Positions 1 through 7,155 of a stretch of 64,000 nucleotides of DNA are shown here, in pieces. The first letter of the stretch is position 1, and each line of letters begins with the position of its first letter. Under the pieces are notes generated by a model, which was not told where the DNA came from, searched no databases, and worked only from the letters and a program-made list of their open reading frames with translations. Location of the stretch: the NCBI GenBank assembly GCA_018223435.1, contig JAGTTO010000001.1:744001-808000 (forward strand). The letters are read 5' to 3'. The position numbers were made by a program, and so were the translations under genes. This DNA comes from Lachnospiraceae bacterium Marseille-Q4251. Its GTDB lineage: Bacteria > Bacillota > Clostridia > Lachnospirales > Lachnospiraceae.

Positions 1-427
1 CCCCGCGCCAGACACAAAATAAAAGGATCGTAAAGGTCACAGTTATCAAATAGCCGATCGCCACAAGAAATGTCCAGAAAAGTTTTTCCAGCCACCAGCC
101 TGTTTGTGAACGTAACGCTAGAATCTGTGCAGAGCCTATTTTTTCTTTCATTTGAAAAGGAAAATCTGACAATAAATACAAGCCATAGACATATATTATG
201 CACCAGCGCAATGGCAATTCCGGTATTCGGATTTCTGTTGAGGGAATATACTCGGTTCCCGCCAGAAGATACGCGAGTACATTCATTACGGTCCCCTTTG
301 AGGTTATCCCCTGCTGCTGAATTCCAAATCTTATGGAAGTTTCGTATCCCCCGCACAAAAATAAGACAAGGATTACCGAGAGGCCAAGGCCTGTAAGGAT
401 TCGTTTTTTACAACAGCGGAGATCCAT
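1..427 (-). CDS. ABC-2-like membrane protein (3' end beyond window)
   Basis: An open frame runs from an ATG at 427 off the left edge (142 codons visible). The product starts MDLRCCKKRILTGLGLSVI, with a basic N-terminus followed at once by a hydrophobic segment. A further hydrophobic segment (WTFLVAIGYLITVTFTILLF) lies near the visible end. It follows the preceding membrane protein gene by 10 bp and has no clear ribosome site of its own, so translational coupling is likely; a TTG two codons upstream is an alternative start. By position and topology it is probably a second permease-like subunit of the ABC system; the ATPase would be expected beyond the edge. No family motif is visible, so the function is inferred from context only. 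Confidence 0.6.
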   Translation of the reverse strand, partial: MDLRCCKKRILTGLGLSVILVLFLCGGYETSIRFGIQQQGITSKGTVMNVLAYLLAGTEYIPSTEIRIPELPLRWCIIYVYGLYLLSDFPFQMKEKIGSAQILALRSQTGWWLEKLFWTFLVAIGYLITVTFTILLFCVWRG

Positions 428-437
428 TTTCAAAAGT

Positions 438-1280
438 CTAATATATTTCATATGTTTTTACCTGTTTTTCTACAAGTATCAGCTGAATGAGCAGGAAAAA
501 AAGCCCTTCTCCCAGTATGATCCATCCGTTTCTCACATAGCCGGAGCCTCTTAAGAAACCATAGACCGATATTTCCTGTGCTTTTAAATTTCCTACAAAC
601 AGGATATTTTTGATTGCTTCAGCTCCCACATAAACCAGCAAAACGATTCCGAAAGAAAGAAACTGATTCTTCACATACATGGTACAGATAAACACAAAAT
701 TTGCAAGCAAGCCGCCAAAGATCCCCTCTATCAGAATATACATTCCTGCATAAAGAGACGGATAGCTATAAAAAAGGGCAGCCCCAAAATCGTTTTCAAG
801 AATACTAAAATATGGATAAAAGGGCAGAGGCTTTTCCCATGGAAAACATGCAGCTGATATTGCCAGATTCACAAGCAGCGTTCCACTGATTACAGCGAAG
901 CCGCTGAGAAAAACAGCCAGATATTTTGCCCGGAAATATTCTCTTCTCCCGGTTCTCACCAATACCAGACGAAGCTGTTTTTTCTTTTCTTCCTGATAAT
1001 AAGAAGCTGCAAAAGGAAAAGCCGCCAGAAATGGGAGCCAGAAGAAAAAGAGAACTCGTCCGATGCTCATCTGTTCATTTAACATCCAGACATTATAAAG
1101 TGTATAGGCCTGCCTGACCGGGAAACGATTTTCCCAATATTGTATATAGTCTCTCTGGCTTAACCAGGAACGGTACACCGTTAAAATACTGGATATCCCT
1201 AAAAACTGTCCTATACCAAATGCCAGCCAAAACCGGTTTCCGGTAAATGCTTTTTTCAGCTCTATTTTTATCATCTTCAT
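438..1280 (-). CDS. ABC-2 type permease-like membrane protein
   Basis: Encodes about 280 residues beginning MKMIKIELKKAFTGNRFWLA, the usual opening of ABC-2 permeases (a short cytoplasmic helix, then the first membrane segment). About six hydrophobic segments follow, one after a YYQEEKKKQLRLVLVRTGRR cytoplasmic loop. The start at 1280 was preferred over an in-frame upstream ATG because GAGGAC sits just before it and the codon overlaps the upstream stop as ATGA. It probably forms the membrane part of an exporter or self-protection transporter together with the gene downstream. The substrate cannot be read from the sequence. The small secreted protein upstream makes a bacteriocin-type cargo plausible. 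Confidence 0.65.
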   Translation of the reverse strand: MKMIKIELKKAFTGNRFWLAFGIGQFLGISSILTVYRSWLSQRDYIQYWENRFPVRQAYTLYNVWMLNEQMSIGRVLFFFWLPFLAAFPFAASYYQEEKKKQLRLVLVRTGRREYFRAKYLAVFLSGFAVISGTLLVNLAISAACFPWEKPLPFYPYFSILENDFGAALFYSYPSLYAGMYILIEGIFGGLLANFVFICTMYVKNQFLSFGIVLLVYVGAEAIKNILFVGNLKAQEISVYGFLRGSGYVRNGWIILGEGLFFLLIQLILVEKQVKTYEIY

Positions 1281-1963
1281 AGTAAGTCCTCTTCTGATAT
1301 CTGAAATACCAAGCCGCCGTCCATATTTCCCGGGAATAATATCAGACGGGCATCTGATTTCTTGTTCAGCCACTCCTTTCTCACCATCATTCCCATCGTA
1401 AAAATTGCTTCTTCGCCTTTTCCTAAAAATAATCGGTCCGCATTTTCCTCGATTGCTTTTTTATCCAGGTACAGCCGATTCACATCCTTTCCATCAACAC
1501 CTTCCGGCCCGCGGGGCTGCAGTAAAACAGATGGCAGAGAATCGATATTTTTGTCCAGCAACTCTTTACATTGGAAAGCCCCATTCAAAAGAAGATACCT
1601 TTCACCTGCCTGTCCCACTCCATTCTCGTTATAAATTTTAAAACGTACCAGCAGTAAAGAATTACTTCCGGTTAATTCATCAGGAATAACGTTTCCTTCC
1701 TCATCGATAACTCCGGATACCTGACAGTCTTTTTGAGAAATTCCCATCTCTTTTAAATTTTTTGTCACTTCCATATCGATAAGATCGACCGTAAAACCCT
1801 GATAAACTCCCGTTTTCTCCTCGATTAAGTTCTGTGTTTCGATTTCGATGTTTTGATCTTCATCCAGATGGTTACTTTTCTTTGGCTTCCACTTGGGATT
1901 ACTTATAACGATAAGAAGTAATAACAGCGCCACTGACGCAAAAATGTATCTCGTTTTTTTCAT
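1277..1963 (-). CDS. Membrane-anchored exported protein, unknown function
   Basis: 228 residues. The N-terminus MKKTRYIFASVALLLLLIVI is a signal or membrane anchor; the rest is soluble, rich in Glu, Asp and Leu, and presumably outside the cell. There is no lipobox cysteine. I do not recognise the family. It lies between a small secreted protein and two ABC-2-like membrane proteins, and its stop overlaps the next start by four bases, so these genes are made together. An accessory, immunity or substrate-handling role in that transport cluster is possible but unproven. The ribosome site is weak; an RNA hairpin lies just upstream of the start. Confidence 0.6.
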   Translation of the reverse strand: MKKTRYIFASVALLLLLIVISNPKWKPKKSNHLDEDQNIEIETQNLIEEKTGVYQGFTVDLIDMEVTKNLKEMGISQKDCQVSGVIDEEGNVIPDELTGSNSLLLVRFKIYNENGVGQAGERYLLLNGAFQCKELLDKNIDSLPSVLLQPRGPEGVDGKDVNRLYLDKKAIEENADRLFLGKGEEAIFTMGMMVRKEWLNKKSDARLILFPGNMDGGLVFQISEEDLL

Positions 1964-1977
1964 TTTCTTAATATAGA

Positions 1978-2003
1978 GGCCATACCCATATTAGCGTATG
2001 GCC
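1978..2003 (-). terminator. Intercistronic hairpin after secreted-protein gene
   Basis: A perfect 8-bp inverted repeat (GGCCATAC / GTATGGCC, 10-nt loop) lies between the stop of the small secreted protein and the start of the next gene. On the minus strand it is followed by TCTATATT, a poor U-tract. It may act as a partial terminator or RNA stabiliser that gives more of the secreted protein than of the downstream membrane proteins. Confidence 0.5.
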
Positions 2004-2020
2004 TTGTTCCCATTATTTTG

Positions 2021-2476
2021 TTAATTTGCTGCCGGATAACTTCCTGCTGTATCTGGACTCCAATAGCCTCGAGCGATTTTTCCTTCATAAGGAGAACCAC
2101 CAGATAACAACTTCCCACTTAACCTGCATAAAGTTCTTTTATAGCCTGCATTCTCATAAATATTTGTTCGTAATCTTCTTTTTGTTCCAGCTGCAATATA
2201 AGCCCATCCACCAATTGTTTCATTATACCATGTTGCACCATCATAACGATAACCTGCAAATTGAACACCATTAGCCGGTGACATTGTAGGATTTACATAA
2301 ACTGATGACGAATTATCTTTATAATAGGAACCGGTATTTGCTTCTGATGTATATAAAGAAAACGTATACAATTTATCCGCTGTATCTGCTGAAACCCCTA
2401 ATGCTGTTCCCATAATTGTAATTGTAGAAATGATAGTGCAGCAAATTCTTTTTATACTTTTATTTTTCATATGCAT
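2021..2476 (-). CDS. Small secreted protein, bacteriocin-like
   Basis: 151 residues with a signal peptide (basic MHMKNKSIKR, hydrophobic core, ALGVSA cleavage region near residue 30). The mature part is about 120 residues, rich in Gly, Tyr, Ser and Asn, and ends with GYWSPDTAGSYPAAN. Its size, aromatic/Gly-rich composition and position before an exported protein and ABC-2-like membrane proteins resemble lactococcin-972-type or DUF2712-type secreted peptides; this is resemblance, not a firm family call. GGAGG lies 4 nt before the first ATG and 10 nt before an ATG two codons later (2470), which may be the real start. It follows the agrD-like gene on the same strand, so quorum control is possible. 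Confidence 0.65.
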   Translation of the reverse strand: MHMKNKSIKRICCTIISTITIMGTALGVSADTADKLYTFSLYTSEANTGSYYKDNSSSVYVNPTMSPANGVQFAGYRYDGATWYNETIGGWAYIAAGTKRRLRTNIYENAGYKRTLCRLSGKLLSGGSPYEGKIARGYWSPDTAGSYPAAN

Positions 2477-2613
2477 AATTCCTCCCTATATCTTAGCTAG
2501 TAATCCTTTACAAACAAATTCAATAATGCATTGGCATCCTCTCCTACTATAAATAATATATTTAATTTTAAGTAAACTATATAATTTTCATCAATCTGTT
2601 CCAAATATAGTTT

Positions 2614-2760
2614 TTACATATTTTTCAATTCTTCCGGTATCTCCGGCTGATGAAAAATAAACATGCATCCTTTATTTCCAATCTCGGATGCACTGAACAC
2701 AGCCAAAAATAAAAGAACCGTATTTCCATATTTTTTTATCATTTGTCCTATTTTTTTCAT
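2614..2760 (-). CDS. agrD: AgrD-like autoinducing peptide precursor
   Basis: A 48-codon gene with GGAGGAGG upstream. The product has the AgrD layout: an amphipathic basic N-terminal helix (MKKIGQMIKKYGNTVLLF), a small-residue stretch, then a core with a single cysteine and an acidic, proline-containing tail (GCMFIFHQPEIPEELKNM). In known AgrD proteins the cysteine forms a thiolactone with a residue four positions later, and AgrB removes a tail of the P-x-x-P-x-E-L kind. Here the ring would be C-M-F-I-F (inference). It lies downstream of a GHKL kinase and a LytTR regulator, the usual AgrC/AgrA partners. No AgrB-like membrane peptidase gene is in the window, so processing must depend on a gene elsewhere or another peptidase. 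Confidence 0.82.
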   Translation of the reverse strand: MKKIGQMIKKYGNTVLLFLAVFSASEIGNKGCMFIFHQPEIPEELKNM

Positions 2761-2791
2761 TTAATTAGGCCTCCTCCATTCATTTTTCTGT

Positions 2792-2851
2792 ATATTACCA
2801 CATAATTTTCTTCCGTGCCGGATCATGTAATTATCCCGGCGTTTCATGTAA
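2792..2851 (-). promoter_or_regulatory. Probable AgrA-type sites and promoter of agrD
   Basis: On the minus strand two copies of TTACATGA (plus-strand 2844-2851 and 2823-2830) start exactly 21 bp apart. The nearer copy lies just upstream of a poor -35 region, followed by an extended -10, TGGTAATAT (TAATAT at 2792-2797). Paired short direct repeats two helical turns apart, next to a weak -35, are the known binding layout of AgrA/LytTR activators. Assignment to the adjacent regulator is inference. Confidence 0.55.
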
Positions 2852-2868
2852 CTTTTCCCTTAAGTGCC

Positions 2869-2904
2869 CATAAAAAAAGAACCATTGACCTTTCGTCAAC
2901 AGCT
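2869..2904 (-). terminator. Terminator overlapping the sensor kinase stop
   Basis: On the minus strand a 10-bp stem with G-U pairs (AGCTGTTGAC / GTCAATGGTT, loop GAAAG) contains the kinase stop codon and is followed by TCTTTTTTTATG. It looks like a Rho-independent terminator separating the two-component genes from agrD. Confidence 0.7.
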
Positions 2905-4188
2905 CTTTTCCTCTCTGATTACAATAACCAGAGAAAATATTTTGTTTTCCGTATGGATATCCATAAACCCGTGATATTTTTTTACCGTTTCACGGATGGA
3001 ATAGAGGCCGATTCCATGATATTCGGAATTATTTTTTGATGAGAGGAAGGTTCCCTGGGAATCTTTTCGCGGTTCTTCCACATAGCGGTTTCTGATTCCA
3101 ATGCGAAGGTCCCCGTTTTTGTAAACAAGAGAAAGCTCTATCAGGCGTTCTTCTTGTGGAACTTTTTCTGAAGCTTCCAACGCATTTTCCAGTGCATTTC
3201 CAAGGATCACATATAAATCCGCATCGGAAATATTTAGTTTGTAAGGAATTTCCAGACGTAATTTCATCTGTATCTTTGTCTTTACAGCCCGTTCGTAAGC
3301 CTGATTCAGCAAACCATCCAGCAGAAGATTTCCACTGTTCGCAAAATCACTCTTTCTCATTCCGGGATCGTTTGCCAGCTCATCTATGTAAGAAATAATG
3401 CCATCTGTGTCTTTTTCCTCCGCAAGTTCCCGCACCGCTGATAAATGCAGTTTCATGTCATGCCGGAACTGCCGGATTTTCCTCGTTGTCTCTTCCCGTT
3501 CTGCAATCTGTTTTTCGTAGAGAGCCACCATTTGCTGATAAATCAGATTTCTTTTTTCCACTTTTGTCTTTTCTTTGATCTTGTCATAAATCCGGAACTG
3601 AAAAATATTCATGGGAATCAACAACAGGCTCACAACCGTTGTCCCCAGACGCAGGCTGCGATTTGTACAAGTTTGGCATAAAACAAAGATACAAAACATC
3701 AGGATGATACTGACGACAGGAAAGACCAGCAGGGCTGCCCCTTCTTTTCTCTCCACAGGAATGTCATTTTTCTTCACATAAAAATACTGAATGATTTTTT
3801 CCAGCAGAAAAATAACCAGTCTGGTCAGGATTACTCCCAGAAGAAACTGCTCCCGGTAAGAGATTCCAATCACTCCAAAAAACAGTCCGACAATCGCTTC
3901 ATCCAGCATCCAGACTGCCACAAAAATAACATTCACAAAAGTTTTTCTGGAAAAGGCGCCTTCAAAAAAGACAACCGCAATCAGCTCATAAGTCAAAGCC
4001 CCATAGAAAATATTCAAATATGGCGGCATAAAGCCAAGATCAGAAAAGGTACCCACCAGACAGAAAAGCAGATTACAGATCCAGAACTTTTTTCCCAAAT
4101 CTTTTTTATCCAGAAAAATATCAAAAAAGCCCTTTATGACCGGCAAAGTACAGCATTCCAACAAAAAATAAATCAGCAGTTCACTCAT
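2896..4188 (-). CDS. agrC: AgrC-like GHKL sensor histidine kinase
   Basis: About 430 residues from an ATG at 4188 with AAAGGAG upstream; this start overlaps the regulator gene by 8 bp and is better than longer in-frame starts. The N-terminal half has about six membrane segments, the usual peptide-sensing module. A coiled linker leads to the phospho-acceptor box FRHDMKLHL, then the ATP-binding motifs NALENALEAS (N box) and HGIGLYSIRE (G box). This is the GHKL architecture of AgrC/ComD-type kinases, which autophosphorylate on His and pass phosphate to a LytTR regulator. The peptide encoded just downstream is the natural candidate ligand precursor (inference). The stop codon is inside a terminator hairpin. 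Confidence 0.88.
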   Translation of the reverse strand: MSELLIYFLLECCTLPVIKGFFDIFLDKKDLGKKFWICNLLFCLVGTFSDLGFMPPYLNIFYGALTYELIAVVFFEGAFSRKTFVNVIFVAVWMLDEAIVGLFFGVIGISYREQFLLGVILTRLVIFLLEKIIQYFYVKKNDIPVERKEGAALLVFPVVSIILMFCIFVLCQTCTNRSLRLGTTVVSLLLIPMNIFQFRIYDKIKEKTKVEKRNLIYQQMVALYEKQIAEREETTRKIRQFRHDMKLHLSAVRELAEEKDTDGIISYIDELANDPGMRKSDFANSGNLLLDGLLNQAYERAVKTKIQMKLRLEIPYKLNISDADLYVILGNALENALEASEKVPQEERLIELSLVYKNGDLRIGIRNRYVEEPRKDSQGTFLSSKNNSEYHGIGLYSIRETVKKYHGFMDIHTENKIFSLVIVIREEKSC

Positions 4189-4918
4189 AAAAAAGCTCCT
4201 TTCGCAAAAGCTCGCCATATTTCTGTTCTGCCGTCTTTCGTCGGTCTTCACTGATCGGGAGCTGTTTTCCATTCGATAACTCCAGCTCCGTATTGCCGAA
4301 CTGCTTTATATAGTTGTAATTAACCAGATACGACTGATGAATCCGCAGGAAGGGAACCGCCGCTTCTTTCAGCTGCTTCTCCACTTCATTCAGTTTTCCA
4401 TAAAAGCTTCCTTCCGTTCCGTCTTTCTTATAAAGCCGGATACTTCTCTTCTGGCTCTCAAAGTACACAATGTCGCTTAACAACACCTTGAAAAACTGCC
4501 TGTCATAGGAATAAGAAAAAAAGATTTCTTCCTGCTGGAGCTGAATTTTTTCTACTGCATTTCTGAAATACGCTTCAAATTTCTCAGTATTTATCGGTTT
4601 GCTTAAAAAACGGAAGGTATCCACCTCAAACAGTTCCTTCAGATAGCTTTCATGATTGGATATGTAGATCAAGACCGCATTAGGGTGATCTTTACGAAAT
4701 TCCCTTGCCAGGGACAGACCATCCAGCTGCTCCATCTCGATATCCAGATATAAAAGATCAAATTCCACCCCTTTTCTGATATCCGCCAGCAGAAAAGCGC
4801 CATCGGAATAAGTCTCGATCCTGACCTTAATATTTCCTTTTTCTGACAGTTCAAGCAACCGTTCTTCCATCGTCGTTATCGTCTTTTTATCATCATCACA
4901 GACTGCTATCCGAATCAT
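4181..4918 (-). CDS. agrA: LytTR response regulator (AgrA-like)
   Basis: 245 residues. The receiver domain covers residues 1-120: acidic pocket CDDD at 7-10, phospho-acceptor Asp 59 in LLYLDIEM, and Lys 107 in FLSKPI. A LytTR DNA-binding domain follows (about 135-240; FLRIHQSYLVNYNYIKQF is a typical core). This is the AgrA/ComE class, which binds paired direct repeats. It begins 15 bp after the GGDEF gene, with a GGGAG site, and overlaps the sensor kinase gene, so transcription may come from genes upstream. Likely targets are the direct repeats before agrD. Confidence 0.9.
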   Translation of the reverse strand: MIRIAVCDDDKKTITTMEERLLELSEKGNIKVRIETYSDGAFLLADIRKGVEFDLLYLDIEMEQLDGLSLAREFRKDHPNAVLIYISNHESYLKELFEVDTFRFLSKPINTEKFEAYFRNAVEKIQLQQEEIFFSYSYDRQFFKVLLSDIVYFESQKRSIRLYKKDGTEGSFYGKLNEVEKQLKEAAVPFLRIHQSYLVNYNYIKQFGNTELELSNGKQLPISEDRRKTAEQKYGELLRKELFYE

Positions 4919-4933
4919 CTTCTCTCTCCCTGT

Positions 4934-6862
4934 CTATCCCCTCGTTTTATAAAAAACACAGCGTCCCCGGCCACTCTCTTTCGCCTGATAAAGGGCTTTA
5001 TCTGCCAGTTCATAGAGCTGGTTAAAGGTGATCTCCGGTTCTGCAAAAGCAACACCCATGGACAGTCCGCTGCCGCCTTCCACAGCTTTCAGAGTCAGAT
5101 TGATCTTATCGAAGATCATCCGTACCCGCTCCTGGATCTTTTCTTCGCTGACATCCGGTTGAAACAGAAGCGCAGCCGCAAACTCGTCTCCTCCCATACG
5201 ACAGGCACGATCCTCTTTTCTGAGTGCCGCTTCCAGAGTCTGCGCCATCAGAATCAGATATTTATCTCCATTGTGATGACCGTAGGTGTCATTATACTCC
5301 TTAAAATGATCCATATCCATCATCAGCATCACGGTCCTGCATTTTCCCTGGAGAAGCTTCAGTTCCAGATCACTGCGGAAAGCCGCATGGTTCAGAAGCC
5401 CGGTCAGGGAATCCTTTCGATAAGTCCTTTCCCAGTAATGCAGACGGATCTTGGCCCGGTTCTGCTCCGCATCCAGCAAGCGCTTCATGGAATACGTTTG
5501 CCTGATATCCGCAATCGTGATCTCAGAACGCTGAGAGCGGGCAGCAGAATCATAGTAAACCCTGCCATAACAGAAGACAAAATTATCCGTTCCGTCTTTC
5601 CGCCGGATCTTATGTTCCAGATAAACCACCGGGCACTTTGCCAGCTCTGCATTTACTTTGCAAAGATACTCGGTCCTTTCTTCCTCCGGTATCAGATCAA
5701 CCTGAAAGAACTGCTTTTTCCGGATATCATCTTTGCTGTAACCGGTGATCGTTTCAAAAGCATCATCCACAGACAGGATCTTCATGTCTTCATCCAGTCG
5801 ATAGCTGCTGTAAAAGACAGGATGAACATCGTTTTCTGTTTTTTCCACCTCCGCCGAAAGGCTCCGCATTTCCTCTTCGCTGCTGTGACTGCATAAGGCG
5901 ATCAGTGCCGCCTCTGTTCCACGCACATAATACGTCTGTTTCGGAAAACATTTTCTCATACTTTCTGCCAGATGCCGGATCTTCTGGTCCCTCGACTGTG
6001 TTCCCATGGTGCTGTTGATAACAGACAGCCCATTGATATCACACATGACGATCCCTGTAGAAGGAGGAAAGGAATCCTTTCTTTCCTTCACAAAACGCTG
6101 GAAACTTTCCCATTCCTGGAAACCGGTGAGAAGATCTGTCTCCAGTGCTGCATCGGAAAATACAAACAGCTGTCCCAAATGCTGTCCTTTTTCATTCTTC
6201 AGTCTGCGAATGTCACATCGGAGCGGCCGTTCTTCTTCACCGTCCTTTACATAAAACTGAAGAGAACTGCTTTCGTTTTCCTCCAGATGGAGTTCCAGCT
6301 GATAGTGCTCCAGGAAATCCTGCAAAGCGATCCCATCCTTTTCCTGCATCTTTCCAAGCAGATCTTCTGCTCTTTTATTATACAGAACCAGCCGGTCTTC
6401 ATAATCAAACAGTACGATCCCCTGACCAATGTTTTCAAAAATACTGTTTTTCAGAGAATTCAGCATCCCATGCGTAGAATAATCGAAACAGCTCCAGTAC
6501 AAAAGGAACGATGTCAGGCTGTATGCACAGATGGAATAATCCAGAAGATTATAAACAGATTCACCAGGTAAAAACAGAAACGCTGCATTCACCAATACAA
6601 TAACCGTGATTCCCAGAATCACATACTCATACTGTGCCCGGTATTCTCTGGGCGTCCGCTTCATCTTTTTTAATAACAGCAGCAGGACGACTGCAACCAT
6701 GGTATAGGAAAAAATCAGATGCATCCAGTAAAGAGGCAGCATCTGATAAGCATATTGGGCGATCTGTGTATTTCTTTTCACATAATGAACCGTGATTTCA
6801 CAAAACGGATTAACAGAAAAAACGATCACCTCAAAAACGGCATAGAACACCGCCAGACGCAT
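4934..6862 (-). CDS. PAS-GGDEF diguanylate cyclase, main part of a frameshifted gene
   Basis: 642 residues. It begins with four membrane segments, which with three in the preceding fragment would make a complete 7TM sensory module. Next come a PAS-like domain (about 140-240), a degenerate GGDEF-like domain in which the motif has become RGTEA (about 245-345), a second PAS (about 350-455; GYSKDDI, EHKIRRKDGT), and an intact C-terminal GGDEF domain (DSLTGLLNHAAF, RMGGDEFAAAL), which should make cyclic di-GMP. The ATG at 6862 has only a weak ribosome site and lies inside a membrane segment. The natural protein probably starts at 7155 and is cut by a -1 frameshift at 6865-6871. No EAL domain is present. 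Confidence 0.85.
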   Translation of the reverse strand: MRLAVFYAVFEVIVFSVNPFCEITVHYVKRNTQIAQYAYQMLPLYWMHLIFSYTMVAVVLLLLLKKMKRTPREYRAQYEYVILGITVIVLVNAAFLFLPGESVYNLLDYSICAYSLTSFLLYWSCFDYSTHGMLNSLKNSIFENIGQGIVLFDYEDRLVLYNKRAEDLLGKMQEKDGIALQDFLEHYQLELHLEENESSSLQFYVKDGEEERPLRCDIRRLKNEKGQHLGQLFVFSDAALETDLLTGFQEWESFQRFVKERKDSFPPSTGIVMCDINGLSVINSTMGTQSRDQKIRHLAESMRKCFPKQTYYVRGTEAALIALCSHSSEEEMRSLSAEVEKTENDVHPVFYSSYRLDEDMKILSVDDAFETITGYSKDDIRKKQFFQVDLIPEEERTEYLCKVNAELAKCPVVYLEHKIRRKDGTDNFVFCYGRVYYDSAARSQRSEITIADIRQTYSMKRLLDAEQNRAKIRLHYWERTYRKDSLTGLLNHAAFRSDLELKLLQGKCRTVMLMMDMDHFKEYNDTYGHHNGDKYLILMAQTLEAALRKEDRACRMGGDEFAAALLFQPDVSEEKIQERVRMIFDKINLTLKAVEGGSGLSMGVAFAEPEITFNQLYELADKALYQAKESGRGRCVFYKTRG

Positions 6863-7155
6863 TGCTTTTTTCCCCAGTTCACAAAGCTTCCTTTTGTGAA
6901 ATACACGGTAAAAGCCACAAAACTCAACAGCATAAAATCTATGTCTATAAAATAAATACTGGACATCACTGACATGCAGAGATAACTGTCACTTAAAATA
7001 CTGATGAGATAACTCAGATCAACGATGGCCGCCCCGATACAGGCAAGCCCCAGATAACGCCCAGTCGTCCGGTTTTTCCGTATGGATAATACTCCCAGAT
7101 ACAGATCCATAAGTGCGATCAAGATCGATAACAGAATATAAGCATCCAAAAACAT
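6826..7155 (-). CDS. N-terminal 7TM fragment of the GGDEF protein
   Basis: 109 residues with three membrane segments (AYILLSILIALMDLYLGVLS and two more). The frame continues to ...VNWGKK and then runs into an unrelated tail. The next gene resumes the membrane protein in the -1 frame, so together they form one 7TM-PAS-GGDEF protein. The junction has six A residues followed by G on the coding strand; a seventh A or a -1 slip on A-AAA-AAG would join the frames. The start overlaps the MATE stop as TAATG, with GGGGGAG before it, so translation is coupled to the transporter. Confidence 0.75.
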   Translation of the reverse strand: MFLDAYILLSILIALMDLYLGVLSIRKNRTTGRYLGLACIGAAIVDLSYLISILSDSYLCMSVMSSIYFIDIDFMLLSFVAFTVYFTKGSFVNWGKKQCVWRCSMPFLR

